Part shown: positions 46,120-55,266 of the stretch, piece after piece
Layout: each line of letters begins with the position of its first letter
Position numbering within the stretch: the stretch's first letter is position 1
Assembly (NCBI RefSeq): GCF_000006405.1
Contig: NW_003215582.1
Location: forward strand, 652,097-716,096
Direction: 5' to 3'
Length of the DNA: 64,000 nucleotides
From: Perkinsus marinus ATCC 50983
Lineage: Eukaryota > Perkinsozoa > Perkinsida > Perkinsidae
The notes under the pieces: generated by a model
Database searches by the model: none
Told to the model about the DNA's origin: nothing
What the model saw: only the letters and a program-made list of their open reading frames with translations
Program-made: the position numbers and the translations under genes

Positions 46120-47358
46120 ATGGTGGACGAGAAGGATGTCTTGAGTGACATTGAATCCAATAAGGTGATAGATCTCGAGACCCTCGGACTCAGTGGGAAC
46201 TGCTGAGAATGATCAGGCTTTCACCATGGGGAGCGGTGGAGGGTGTAGTATTGTGGCTAAGTTGGGTGATAGCCAGCAGCACCAGCAGGAGACAGTAACG
46301 GCTGATTCAACGCCTTCTACGGCATCGGGTGGTTATGGAGAGGAGGATGCTGTATGGGGCGAGCTTATGGAGGGTGCAGGGGCCTCAGCTGATGCTAGGA
46401 TTAGACCAAATGACCTGCATTTGGCTGCCTTCAGGGGCGATGTAGTCGAAGTGAAGGCTTTGATCAGCACTAAGGTAAGGGTCCATATTTAATTGGCGCT
46501 GTAGTAGTACTGCACTGCTATGGTGTAGAGTGATTCGTGCCTTGGAATGCCTACAAGCGCTATTATAGTACTTTAGTCAATATCGCAGAAGCCAGCATCG
46601 TGTCAATCATCGTCGGTAACTTGTGAATATGGTTAGGAGCATCAGATCAACCAAGCGGATAGTGAAGGCATGACACCATTGATGGTGGCTGTTAAACAGG
46701 GCCATTTGGCTGTTGCTGAGCTGCTCTTGCCGCTCAGTGATGTCCATGCTACTGATAAGGAGGAATGGACAACTCTGCATTGGTAGTAGAGGCATGAGTG
46801 CGGCATAGGATAAGGAGTTTTAGGGCGTGCGAAGTTGGAAGGTTGACATTCGTTGAGAAGCTCTGTGAGGAGCATTCGGAGCTGTTGGCTATGAAGGATA
46901 AGAGGGGTCTCTCTCCCCTGCATGTAGTGGCTTCTGACTGCCTTATGCCTCTCGAACCGCCAAGTAGATTGCTTGTTGGCAAGGGAACGAGGAGTTGGCT
47001 AAGATCTTGTTGGAGAATAAGGCTGACATGAAAGCCTTGACCAAATGGGGCGAAACGCCTTTAGTGAGTTCTCTTTGCATGTAACACCTCAGAGAGTGTA
47101 TTTATCATCATCATCAGCACCACGCGGCATTCTTTGGCCACGTTGAGGTGTGTCGACTCCTATTGGACCACGGGGCGGATCCTCTAGTGAAGGATAGACT
47201 GCGTCGTTCGGCTAAGTCGTTGGCAAGTGGCAAGGCAGCCAAGGCGGAACTACGGTAGGCCCGGGTGGGTCTTCAGTCTTATTGTTATTTGTTATAGAGA
47301 TCTGTTCCGCGAGGCTGTTGCTCTGAACTCGTCCTCCACGGCCTCCCTCAATGAGTGA
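46120..47358 (+). CDS. Ankyrin-repeat protein
   Basis: Proposed start MVDEKDVLSDIESNK (46120), a short intron, then a Ser/Gly-rich stretch and about five ankyrin repeats: DLHLAAFRGDVVEVKALI; GMTPLMVAVKQGHLAVAELL; an irregular repeat RACEVGRLTFVEKLCEEHSE with GLSPLHVVA; GNEELAKILLENKADMKALT; and HHAAFFGHVEVCRLLLDHGA. A final intron leads to DLFREAVALNSSSTASLNE and a stop at 47356-47358. Ankyrin repeats bind other proteins; the partner is unknown. The N-terminus could extend upstream. Confidence 0.75.
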
Positions 47359-47534
47359 GAGCCCTGGTCAATTCTGTATAAGTGACCCATGATGACACGT
47401 AGTGGTGCTGTTCATTATCAGTATCAGCCTAAGAGTCGTTCAAAGTAGTAGGTGCATTTCGTTTCAGAGTTTGTCAGTTGTGACAGATGGTTGGGTTCAG
47501 TGCCAGAGCCGCATAAAACCTTCAGGGTTTTTTC

Positions 47535-50500
47535 ATGAGTCTCATTATAGCGGATCGTTGTGGCCATACTCGCCGAAGTCGGTCGTCCCCAGTCTACAGC
47601 CTACTGGTCCTCTCGGTCTGCCTTTATGCTGCCATCCAGCTTATCACGCCGGTTCTCTTTGTGCTACCTCGAACGTCTGTGCCACAGTCCGCCGTAGCGA
47701 GCACTTACAGTAGGCCGTATACCACTAACTTGAGAGCTCAGCATGGCAGTGGCTCGAAGAGAACATCCTATGGCTATCCAATCTCCCTCATGGTCTTGGG
47801 CGTGGGTATTGCAGTACTAACGTCTTCAGTTCTGATGAGGAGTAGGGAGGGCAACGGGGTTAGTCGTCGTAGTGCTGTTGAGGCAGCTGCTCCGATCGTC
47901 GAGCCTTCACCTATTCTACCTAGGAATCCAGCTGTTCGGGTCGGTACCCTTAGTAACGGGTTGCAGTATGTGATTCAAGATCATAAGGATGTTGGTGGGA
48001 AGTCAGTCCATGCAACACTGGAGGTTCATGTTGGTAGTCGGGATGAGAGTGCAGGGGAGCAGGGGATGGCACATCTTGTAGAGCATGCTGCCTTCATGGG
48101 CTGTGATAAGGAGAGGGCGGCACTGGCCATGAAGGGAGGACAGAGTAATGCCGAGACGGATTATCATCATGTTAGCTTCGAGACTGTGGTCCTTAACGCG
48201 GAAGGCCTTGGGGCTGCTCTTGAACTACTGCGACAGGCGGGCTTTGAGGCGAAGTTGAATAGGGATGTAGTGGAGAGGGAAAGGCTGGTGGTGCTGCGTG
48301 AGAAGGCCCAGATGGATACGCATGACTATGCCCAAGAGTGTGCGGCGTTAGAGGCCCTGCATAGGGAAAATGTATTGGGCACGCAGTTTCCTATTGGGAG
48401 CTCTACCCTAGTACAGGGATGGACGGTGGGACAAGTGAAAGACTTCTACAAGAAGTGGTTCAGACCATCCAATAGCACATTGTTCATCGTTGGGGATCTT
48501 AACGGGCGAGAGGAGGAAGTCATTTCTGAAATCGATCGGAAATTTCAAGCTGTCGAAGCAGGTGTTGCTGCTTTACGTAAGCCCGTGTACCATGAGTGGC
48601 ATCCTAAGGCTCCGACTATTCGCATAGACTCCCAGTCGCAGAATTCTGCTGTGGGTCGCATAACGTTGATGTCTAAGCAGCCAGTGCATCCATTGCGGAC
48701 TTTGGCCGACATGAGGAAGTATGTAGCAGAGGACATCGCTATACGAGCGGTGGCTTCGAGACTTCAGAGGGCGAGCAGGGGTATGGGGGTCCCGGTCGTG
48801 GCCCGAGGCCGACTGTGTGGACAGCATTCGGGAGGGCTGTAGAGTGAGTAGCATAAGATTGTGGTACGACAGTGGAAGGAGCCAAGCTCGGCGTGAGAGA
48901 GGCGGCCAGGATCGTAGCTGATGTGTGCTCTAGTCCATTGGCAAGGGAGGAAGTGAGAGTTTTTGGGGAGGATTATGTGAAGGGGTTGGCTGATATGGAA
49001 GATGCTAGTAGTGATGAGCAGCTACAGATGCCGATGGATCTCATGTTACTGGGTCATACGCCAGTGGCCCCTGAGGACGCGACTGGCCTGGCCAAGGAGA
49101 CCGTGAAGGAAGTGAACCCGATGGAAGTGATGGAGGGGGCACGTCGAGTTTTCGGTGGTCTGTTGGACGAGAGGCTCAGGGTTTATGCAACTGGCAAGGG
49201 CTGGACGAAAGCCGCCATTCTAGAGGCCCTACGTCAGGGTTCTATGGAGAAGGGACCAAGGCCTCAGCCTCTGGCCTTGCACTGTCATCGCCTATTGGAG
49301 GATGATGAGAGCTCAGCACCACGTGTACTCGATATAGGCAAACACGACGGAGTCTACAGTACCCGCTTAGACACTGGAGTGAAAGTACGAGTGGTGCAGT
49401 CGGCGGGGGAGCCTGGGAGCTATCGTGTACGTATACGGTGGCCAGGAGGAGCATTGAGAGCTCGAAGTGCGGCTCATGCAACCGTCGCCAGCCATGTTCT
49501 TGCTTCTCAGTGGCAGACAGCTGATGGCAGTGTTGATGCTTTCATGAAGGAGCACTCACTTAGCGAACCGGTGATGGGTCAGTCACTAGAGTGGACCGAA
49601 ATCAGTGTATCGGGGGCTAAAGATGTTCAGGCTGCCTTGGAATTCCTCAAGTATGTGCTGGGAAGGCAAGTTAAGGCGGGTGCTAAGGGGTCGGTCCATA
49701 TCGCCAAGGCTCTGGCGAGCCTGGAGGCCCTACAGTCCGGTAGGGACCTGTCTCTTGAACGAGAGGGGCTCGATAGGCTGGTGAGCAGAATGTACCCTGG
49801 CACGGATGTGCTCAGAGAGCCACAGAGCTTGGGCCAGGTCCAAGAGGTTACCAAGGAGCTATCTTGGGGTGACGACTCACAGCTGGAGATTGATATGGTC
49901 GGCGACTTCGACAGCCCTCAGGAGGCCTTCTCGGCAGCTGATCGATTCTTTGGATCATCGAAGATGGTGGAAGGGCAGGCGGATGATGAGACTGTTGCAA
50001 CGCTGCCTAATGCGGCTGATTCAAAGACTGATGCTCCGCAGAGGGTGAGCTTACCGAAAGTCGCTGACGATCGAGCCTTGGTACTCCTAGGGGGAGGTAT
50101 GAAGGAGCGCCCAAGGTGGCAGGTAGCCCTACTGGCAGAGGATATCCTCAATGCAGCACTCTTCAAGAGGCTGAGGGAGGAGACTCGACTTACATACGAT
50201 GCTCGGGGGTCGTTCTTGGTACCAGATCGCCCTTCTACTGGTGCGGGCCATTGGACGGTGGCGGTCCATACTGATCCAACTGATGCCGCCCAATGTGTGA
50301 CAGAGGCCCTACGGGTGATTCGAGGGATGAAAAAGGTTGATGAGTCGTCCTTGGCCAGAGCTAAGGCCAGTGTGATGGGGCAACTTTCGCAGCTGCAAAC
50401 CGCCAATGCCTTCATCTTGGCGATGTTGGACAAGCCTGGAGGGCTGCACGGGATAGAGCAGGTTACATCAGAGGAAGTAGAGGCAGTGCTCAAAGCTATG

Positions 50501-50605
50501 TGTGTTGGGCCTACGTCCACACACGTTGTCGTGGCCGAAGGCGAGAATGATAAAGTTTCTACGTGGTTGGGTTGGCTCAGCGTTATGGAGGGATGTCTAC
50601 TGTAG
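47535..50605 (+). CDS. M16 metalloprotease, stromal processing peptidase-like, plastid-targeted
   Basis: Zinc protease of the pitrilysin family. The inverted zinc motif HLVEH is at residues 180-184, and the third ligand is likely a Glu in residues 247-256 (VERERLVVLREKAQMD). Full two-lobe length. The segments DSIREGCRVSSIRL and ALLGHTPV-like MLLGHTPVAPEDATGLAKET resemble plastid stromal processing peptidases, which cut transit peptides. The leader fits three parts: a signal-peptide helix (19-43), an FVLP motif (42-45) with an uncharged-to-basic Ser/Thr-rich transit-like stretch (46-80), and a second helix (81-101). The frame changes between 48780 and 48875: the conserved segment there lies in another frame than both flanks, needing a small intron (34 nt fits one side) plus another intron or a base error. 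It otherwise has long exons, unlike its neighbours. Confidence 0.8.
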
Positions 50606-51112
50606 TAGCTCAGTTTGCTTCGTCACTATAGCGCCAGCAAAGAAGAAAGGATCGGAGGCGATTGTGAAGCCCAAGGCGAAAGCTAAGGGTAAGGCCAAAG
50701 CCAAAGCTGCTGCTACTGTTGCGGCAATTGAAGTGGTGAGTGATGTCGTTGTTCACTGTCTTCTCGGAGGTTTCCGTATTTAGGATCCAGAAGAGGCGGA
50801 TGTATTGATCGAGGCATGCAAGAGCTGAGGTATCTTCAAACGCAGTGCGGCAGCTCTTGGTGTGGCGCTAGAAGCGCGTCGTCCAGGGACTACCGTAGTA
50901 GTTAACGAGAACGGCTTGGCCAAACCGAGGAAGGGGACCTTTGCAGTCAAGGTCATACTCAAAGGTCGACCTCCATGCGCGATGCCGTTGTTGTGTAGGT
51001 TCATGGAGGCAAAGAGGTCCTATCCCTAGTGGGTATGCCTCGTCCGTTCAAAAGTCTTCGTGAACTGGATATGGATGAGGCTGCTACTCAAGTGGTGGAG
51101 GCATTGAAGTGA
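50585..51112 (+). CDS. SELENOH: Selenoprotein H with in-frame TGA (Sec)
   Basis: Four exons assemble exactly in frame: 50585-50594, 50632-50735, 50784-50951 and 50999-51112, giving 131 residues. After a Lys/Ala-rich nuclear-type N-terminus (SPAKKKGSEAIVKPKAKAKG), a thioredoxin-like fold starts DPEEADVLIEACKS-U-GIFKRSAA. The TGA at 50826-50828 sits at the U of the CxxU redox motif. It continues ALEARRPGTTVVVNENGLAK, PRKGTFAVK and, after a 46-nt intron, VHGGKEVLSLVGMPRPFKSL, ending EALK with TGA at 51110-51112. This follows selenoprotein H (CxSU, KPRxGxFEV, DG.E) in order and size. A SECIS-like hairpin lies 28 nt downstream. The start Met is inside the last codons of the protease gene. Confidence 0.88.
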
Positions 51113-51140
51113 TGACCTGTCGTAATACCCATTGCTGTTT

Positions 51141-51197
51141 GAGCGAATGATATCACGTTTGAAAAGCCTTTCGGTTGAACGCTGATTGACATGCTCC
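51141..51197 (+). promoter_or_regulatory. SECIS element (selenocysteine insertion)
   Basis: A hairpin in the 3'UTR of the selenoprotein H gene. Lower stem GAGCG (51141-51145) pairs with the CATGCTC segment (51190-51196). The core has ATGA at 51147-51150 and TGA at 51187-51189. The upper stem ATCACGTTT pairs with GAACG(C)TGAT. Unpaired AAAA lies at 51162-51165, 11 nt after the ATGA as in known elements, and a mini-stem GCC/GGT with a TTTC loop sits above it, as in form 2. Confidence 0.8.
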
Positions 51198-51359
51198 TAG
51201 GCAACAGAGGGTTATGCAGCTCATCTAACTACAATTCGAATGAGTTTTCATAACGTGCTCGACTAATACTGCATCGTGTTGGACTTGGCAGAGTTGGCTC
51301 AATTGGTGATCCTGACGGATGACATTGTGTCGGCATTTTCACTTTCAGGGATGCTGTAT

Positions 51360-52023
51360 CATTATTTTTATGGTTAGGGTTCCTATGAATCTTATTGATG
51401 CTTTCACCGTTGTTTTGCTGGATGAGCTTTTGCCTGAATGCTTCTGACCTTCGCTCGGGAGGCTGATTCTAAATCCCTACAAGGGGAAGCGCCTCTAACG
51501 GTTGACATCATGGTGGCGGAACCAATATGGGAATAATAGATACAAAGGCTGCGATTACTACGTTGATGGTAAGGTAAAGCCGGCAGTGGTCTCTTCTGGT
51601 CATGATGACTACGATGCTATTGTAGCTTTGTCGTATGAGGGAGTATCTGTCGATGATATCGTGACGCGTGACTTCGACGTCTGGTGTGGAGGTGTGCAAC
51701 ACAACAAGGAAGGCAGTCCTTTTTCCTCCAAGTTGAAAACGGAATACGGTGCGCGAAATATGACAAGAAAGTTTGATTGGTATGGGTTTGGTATTGGATG
51801 GAGACTGCAGTTAGATGAGTTCGGGCCTGCGAGTTGAGTCTGTATTCCACAAGGGATGAACAAGGTACTGAGCCTTGGGCGGCAGCGGTTATGGTGAAGT
51901 CTACTACGATGCCCATCGATCCTCCCTTCAGTATGGTTTACGACACGTCCCTCTTGTTCATTTTGAGACACAGACCTACCAGCAGCAGTGTTCTCATTTC
52001 TAAAATGAGGAAGCCGACCACGT
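51360..52023 (+). pseudogene. Serpin remnant, 5'-truncated with frame breaks
   Basis: Plus-strand fragments match the C-terminal half of serpins: YDAIVALSYEGVSVDDIVTR-DFDVW, SSKLKTEYGARNMTRKFDWY, VESVFHK, then DEQGTEPWAAAVMVKSTTMP (hinge and reactive-loop region) and PFSMVYDTSLLFILRHRPTS with ISKMRKPT. Around 51830-51865 the match moves through three frames within about 35 nt, with no room for introns, and the residues usual between VFHK and the hinge are missing. The N-terminal half is not recognisable. It is best read as a decayed gene, though sequence errors could explain part. A 168-codon antisense frame overlaps it by chance. Confidence 0.55.
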
Positions 52024-52164
52024 GAACGGTCTTTTTGTAGTTGATGTTTTTCACTGTATGGAAAAGGAAAGTGCTGTTGAGCATGAGTGATTGCAGGGAA
52101 TACTGCTGTCACCATATCAATGATGCATTTCGCGACCGATTCACTTCAGTATCAGTTTGATTCG

Positions 52165-52929
52165 ATGTCCGGTCCGGGTCGTGCGGACGAGGCGCATCCC
52201 TCGTTGGGATCTGCTGCCCATGAGGAAGAGCCTCGTAACGCTATGGATGTGGCTGACGACCTCCTTAATCATCTAACGGCAACTCAGTTGCTCTATACGC
52301 TCCATCGAGTCCATCATCTCTGCTATCATGTAGTGGAGATTGGAAGTACAGCGTTAGGGAGTATGGTGATGTTAGGCACCTGATAAGGCAAAGGAGCTCC
52401 TCAATGAGGACCCTAACCTATCCTTAGCTCTCATCCATGCACACTATCTTCTAGGTGTGACTACAGGGGAACGTCTCCTACCTCTTACTGCAGATGAGGT
52501 AGGGTCCTGTAAGTGCTCATAATGGACAGCTATTTCATCTTTCAGGTGAGCTTAGCGAAAGACAGGTTGCAACAGATCAGGACACAAGGTGCAGTTGCAG
52601 CCTCAGAGTCGGCAGTACAACCTATGCCTTTCTATGCTCAACAAAGTGCAGGCGCAGTAGGCCTTCAAACAGTGGTAGGATAGTGCAGTATATTGTCGAG
52701 ATCCTTCTGATGGTCCTTTTCACAGCTCCCAGCCACCACTCCAGAGGCGCCTACGGACAACAAGCTTGATCATCTGGCCCGGGAGATATCGGCCCTCACT
52801 GCTTCCAAGGTTGCTGCTGATACCGAAAGTATCATGGTCGCGCTTGGTAACCTGTCGCCAGAGCAGATAGCATCACTGCCTGAGGAGGTGCAGGCACAGG
52901 TGCTCGAGCTCTTGCAAGGGACCGAGTGA
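52165..52929 (+). CDS. CstF-64-like protein without RRM
   Basis: Four exons assemble in frame to 198 residues: 52165-52308, 52376-52498, 52546-52671 and 52726-52929. Residues about 24-85 form the hinge domain that binds CstF-77 and symplekin (AMDVADDLLNHLTATQLLYT ... AKELLNEDPNLSLALIHAHY-LLGV). The last 20 residues form the conserved C-terminal helix bundle (NLSPEQIASLPEEVQAQVLE-LLQ). CstF-64/Rna15 acts in pre-mRNA 3'-end cleavage. The N-terminal RRM found in CstF-64 is absent: the protein starts MSGPGRADEAHPSLGSAAHE directly before the hinge, as in the RRM-less plant protein ESP1. An RRM exon farther upstream is unlikely because the serpin remnant lies there. Confidence 0.75.
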
Positions 52930-53162
52930 TAATCCTTTTCCAACAGTTCTCAACTGTTTTACGTATGTATGATTTCAAGCGTGATAGCGGGTCAGTGTTT
53001 CGTAAAGATATGTCGATTCACAGACAACTCCTGGTCTTGGTCATCTTGCAGAGGCTTGTCTCGGGGTATATCCCTTTCTCCAGCTCATGTTCTTGGCTTG
53101 GTCAGTGATGACAGGGATATTCTTTGGGAAAGGAACAATGGTTGCAGCAAGGTGTCTGGACT
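52930..53162. other. Spacer after the CstF-64-like gene
   Basis: Only short frames are seen. It lies between convergent transcription units. Confidence 0.3.
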
Positions 53163-53699
53163 TCATAACGCTCGCATATTTAGTGAGCTCGTCCATTCTG
53201 CAGACCATCTTCGCTCATTTACACCTATCGAACAAGTTGTCCGTAGCATGAGCTTCATCCATTTCATCATCAATAATTGATGATCAATTCCGCGGAGATA
53301 AGCGGGATGGATGTTACCTCCTACTACGAGTGTAGAATAGGCGTATCTATTCCAGCCGTAGAACCTCCAATTTCGCATCTATGAAATTTCAATCGACTCC
53401 AAAATTTCCAACTCTCGTCGGAGTACTTGAAGACTCCTGTTTTCATACCGTTAGGAAATCCGCTTTCGCTGTGGGGCCGATATGCCATGTATATTAGCTT
53501 GCTAGATTTAATGCCAATGTGAATGATGGCCACTTTCCCAATCCATGTTCGTATCTCTGGCATATCGGCCCCATTGTGAGCCGAAGGGGAAGGTATGGTA
53601 TCGCTTGTGTGAGATGAAGTCCATGGATTGGCATTTAAGTTTCACATATAGCCGTTCCGGCTGGGGATGATCGATAACGTTCCACTTCATCAGCTCCAT
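53163..53699 (-). CDS. Hypothetical gene fragment, related to the one at 62.4-63.3 kb
   Basis: Minus-strand frames include MELMKWNVIDHPQPERLYVK ... QWGRYARDTNMDWESGHHSH, KTGVFKYSDESWKFWSRLKF and WRFYGWNRYAYSTLVVGGNI. The YSDESWKFW stretch resembles YSDEIWNFGF in the gene near 62.95 kb at both protein and DNA level. The exon structure is unresolved and nested inverted repeats run through it, so it could be a pseudogene. No known family. Confidence 0.35.
53473..53640. repeat. Nested inverted repeats (fold-back)
   Basis: GGGGCCGATATGCCA at 53473-53487 has its exact reverse complement at 53558-53572. CCAATCCATG at 53538-53547 has its exact reverse complement at 53622-53631. ATGCCAAT/ATTGGCAT arms add a third pair. 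The arms interleave, so alternative hairpins are possible. Confidence 0.7.
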
Positions 53700-54093
53700 T
53701 CCAATACCATTCTTTCGAGGAAGTACAGTACACGAAAGTTTCGTGACGAAACTGACCCGACCGACGTAGAATTAGCTCGTTCTGCATTTCAAACGACTCG
53801 CTGGATTGGCTTCCTTGGTGCAGAGGCCGACCTGAAGACTGCTACAGCGTCTTATCTAGTCATTTCTCCAAATTTTACAAGTCTCTGCGATTGCATTGAG
53901 TTTCGGAAATTTGATATCCTCAAAGTGGTTTTCATGTTGCAACTTTCGGGTTTTTTTCTCAAGCAGGGTTTTTAGGATCACAACAGAAATCTAAGGAAGA
54001 CGAATATCAGCGATGAGAACGAATCCGTTACACGTATGTTGTAAGAGTAGATGTTAAGTCCCTCGGAAGCCGTCTAGGAATATGCAATGTATA
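53700..54093. other. Spacer before tRNA-His
   Basis: About 390 nt. A 103-codon plus-strand frame (53667-53975) crosses it but has no recognisable features. Nothing else is seen. Confidence 0.3.
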
Positions 54094-54165
54094 GTCGCTA
54101 TCGTCTAGTGGTTAGGACGTCACGTTGTGGCCGTGACAACCCCGGTTCAAATCCGGGTAGTGACT
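54094..54165 (+). tRNA. tRNA-His (GTG)
   Basis: A 72-nt intronless cloverleaf. Acceptor GTCGCTA pairs with TAGTGAC (one G-T). The D-arm is tcgtctagtggttagga (A-box). The anticodon stem TCACG/CGTGA has loop TTGTGGC with anticodon GTG. The T-arm is CCCGG/CCGGG around TTCAAAT (B-box). The base after the acceptor stem is T where A is usual in eukaryotic tRNA-His. Only TTT follows, a weak Pol III terminator. Confidence 0.95.
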
Positions 54166-55266
54166 TTATCTCGATCCCCCTGGTTTGCACCAGTGATCAT
54201 AGGCCGCTCGTCCATTGCAACTCAGTAAAGAGTTTTCCCGAGTTGGCTTCCCTGGCTCGACGTTTATGGAATCCTCGAATTCATCCGAGCGCTTCGATTG
54301 TTTACACAGGCTGTGCCCGAAGACGTGATTTAGAGTCAGATCGAGTGGTCGAGCAGGTGACTGTGCTATTCAGATCCTGGACCTCAGAATGGCACGGAAT
54401 CTCGGCGGTCACTTAAGAGATGTGGAGACCAGGAACTTCCTGGAAGCAGAGGCTGGTGTTGCTTTTATAGTCCATTTTTCGAGCAACTTGTGACCATGAC
54501 TGCACTGATGATGTTGCAGACACCCATTCGAATGGTGCAGGAGGGCGAGTAATTCTCAATGAGCATACAGACACGCCTCATCCACAAAAATAGCACTACC
54601 TTGTGACGCCTGTCGTCATTCAAATTTCCCGTAATACCCATTCTATCCATCAGTATGTCGTGGGCTCCTGCGAAGTAGCACTGCTGTCTCACGGGCGGAG
54701 GTCGTCGGATCTAGCACCTCTCGGTAGGGAGTTCGTTCCGCTGCGGAATGTTCACAAGTGCGGAACTTTAGCACGGCCGCTAGGTAATCACGTGCTTTTA
54801 AAGCACAATTAAGTTTATTGTCTACGAACACTTCTGCACAAACGGTATTGACCGTTATCGATTCATGAATAGACTTCTACTGAAATTGCACTCCGGTTGT
54901 GTAAAGCACTAGCGTAGTACACATTACGCACTACACAACGCGTAATGAGTCGTTTTTGAGCACTTCACGCGTAAAACTTTTATGCGTAAAACGTTGTCTG
55001 TGCGATAGATGATCAATTTATCATTTCTCCTTATTGCCGTGTACGCGAGTACAGTGCTGCGTCTCGGCTCAACTGTGCTGTTGCGTTGAGCATTTACGGG
55101 CATCTGCAGCAGTGGTTTTCAAGGTTGGCTGGAAACAGTTGCGGAACGCGTTGTTTGCTGGCAGTATTCCAGACTTGTTCCCTCCATCACTCGTTTACGT
55201 TTGTATTGTCGTGATAGAAATAGGGACTGTCCCTGTGTCCTCAGTCACCTAAGGCTTTTGTGTATC
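54166..55266. other. Long spacer
   Basis: About 1.1 kb between tRNA-His and the glycosidase-like gene. Near 54966-54994 the 9-nt word gcgtaaaac occurs twice, and related cgcgtaa words lie nearby (54940). Only short frames are present. The promoter of the downstream gene must lie here. Confidence 0.5.

Noticed and set aside
51609-52115. 168-codon minus-strand frame
   Set aside because: It overlaps serpin-like plus-strand segments and has no homology-like features of its own.
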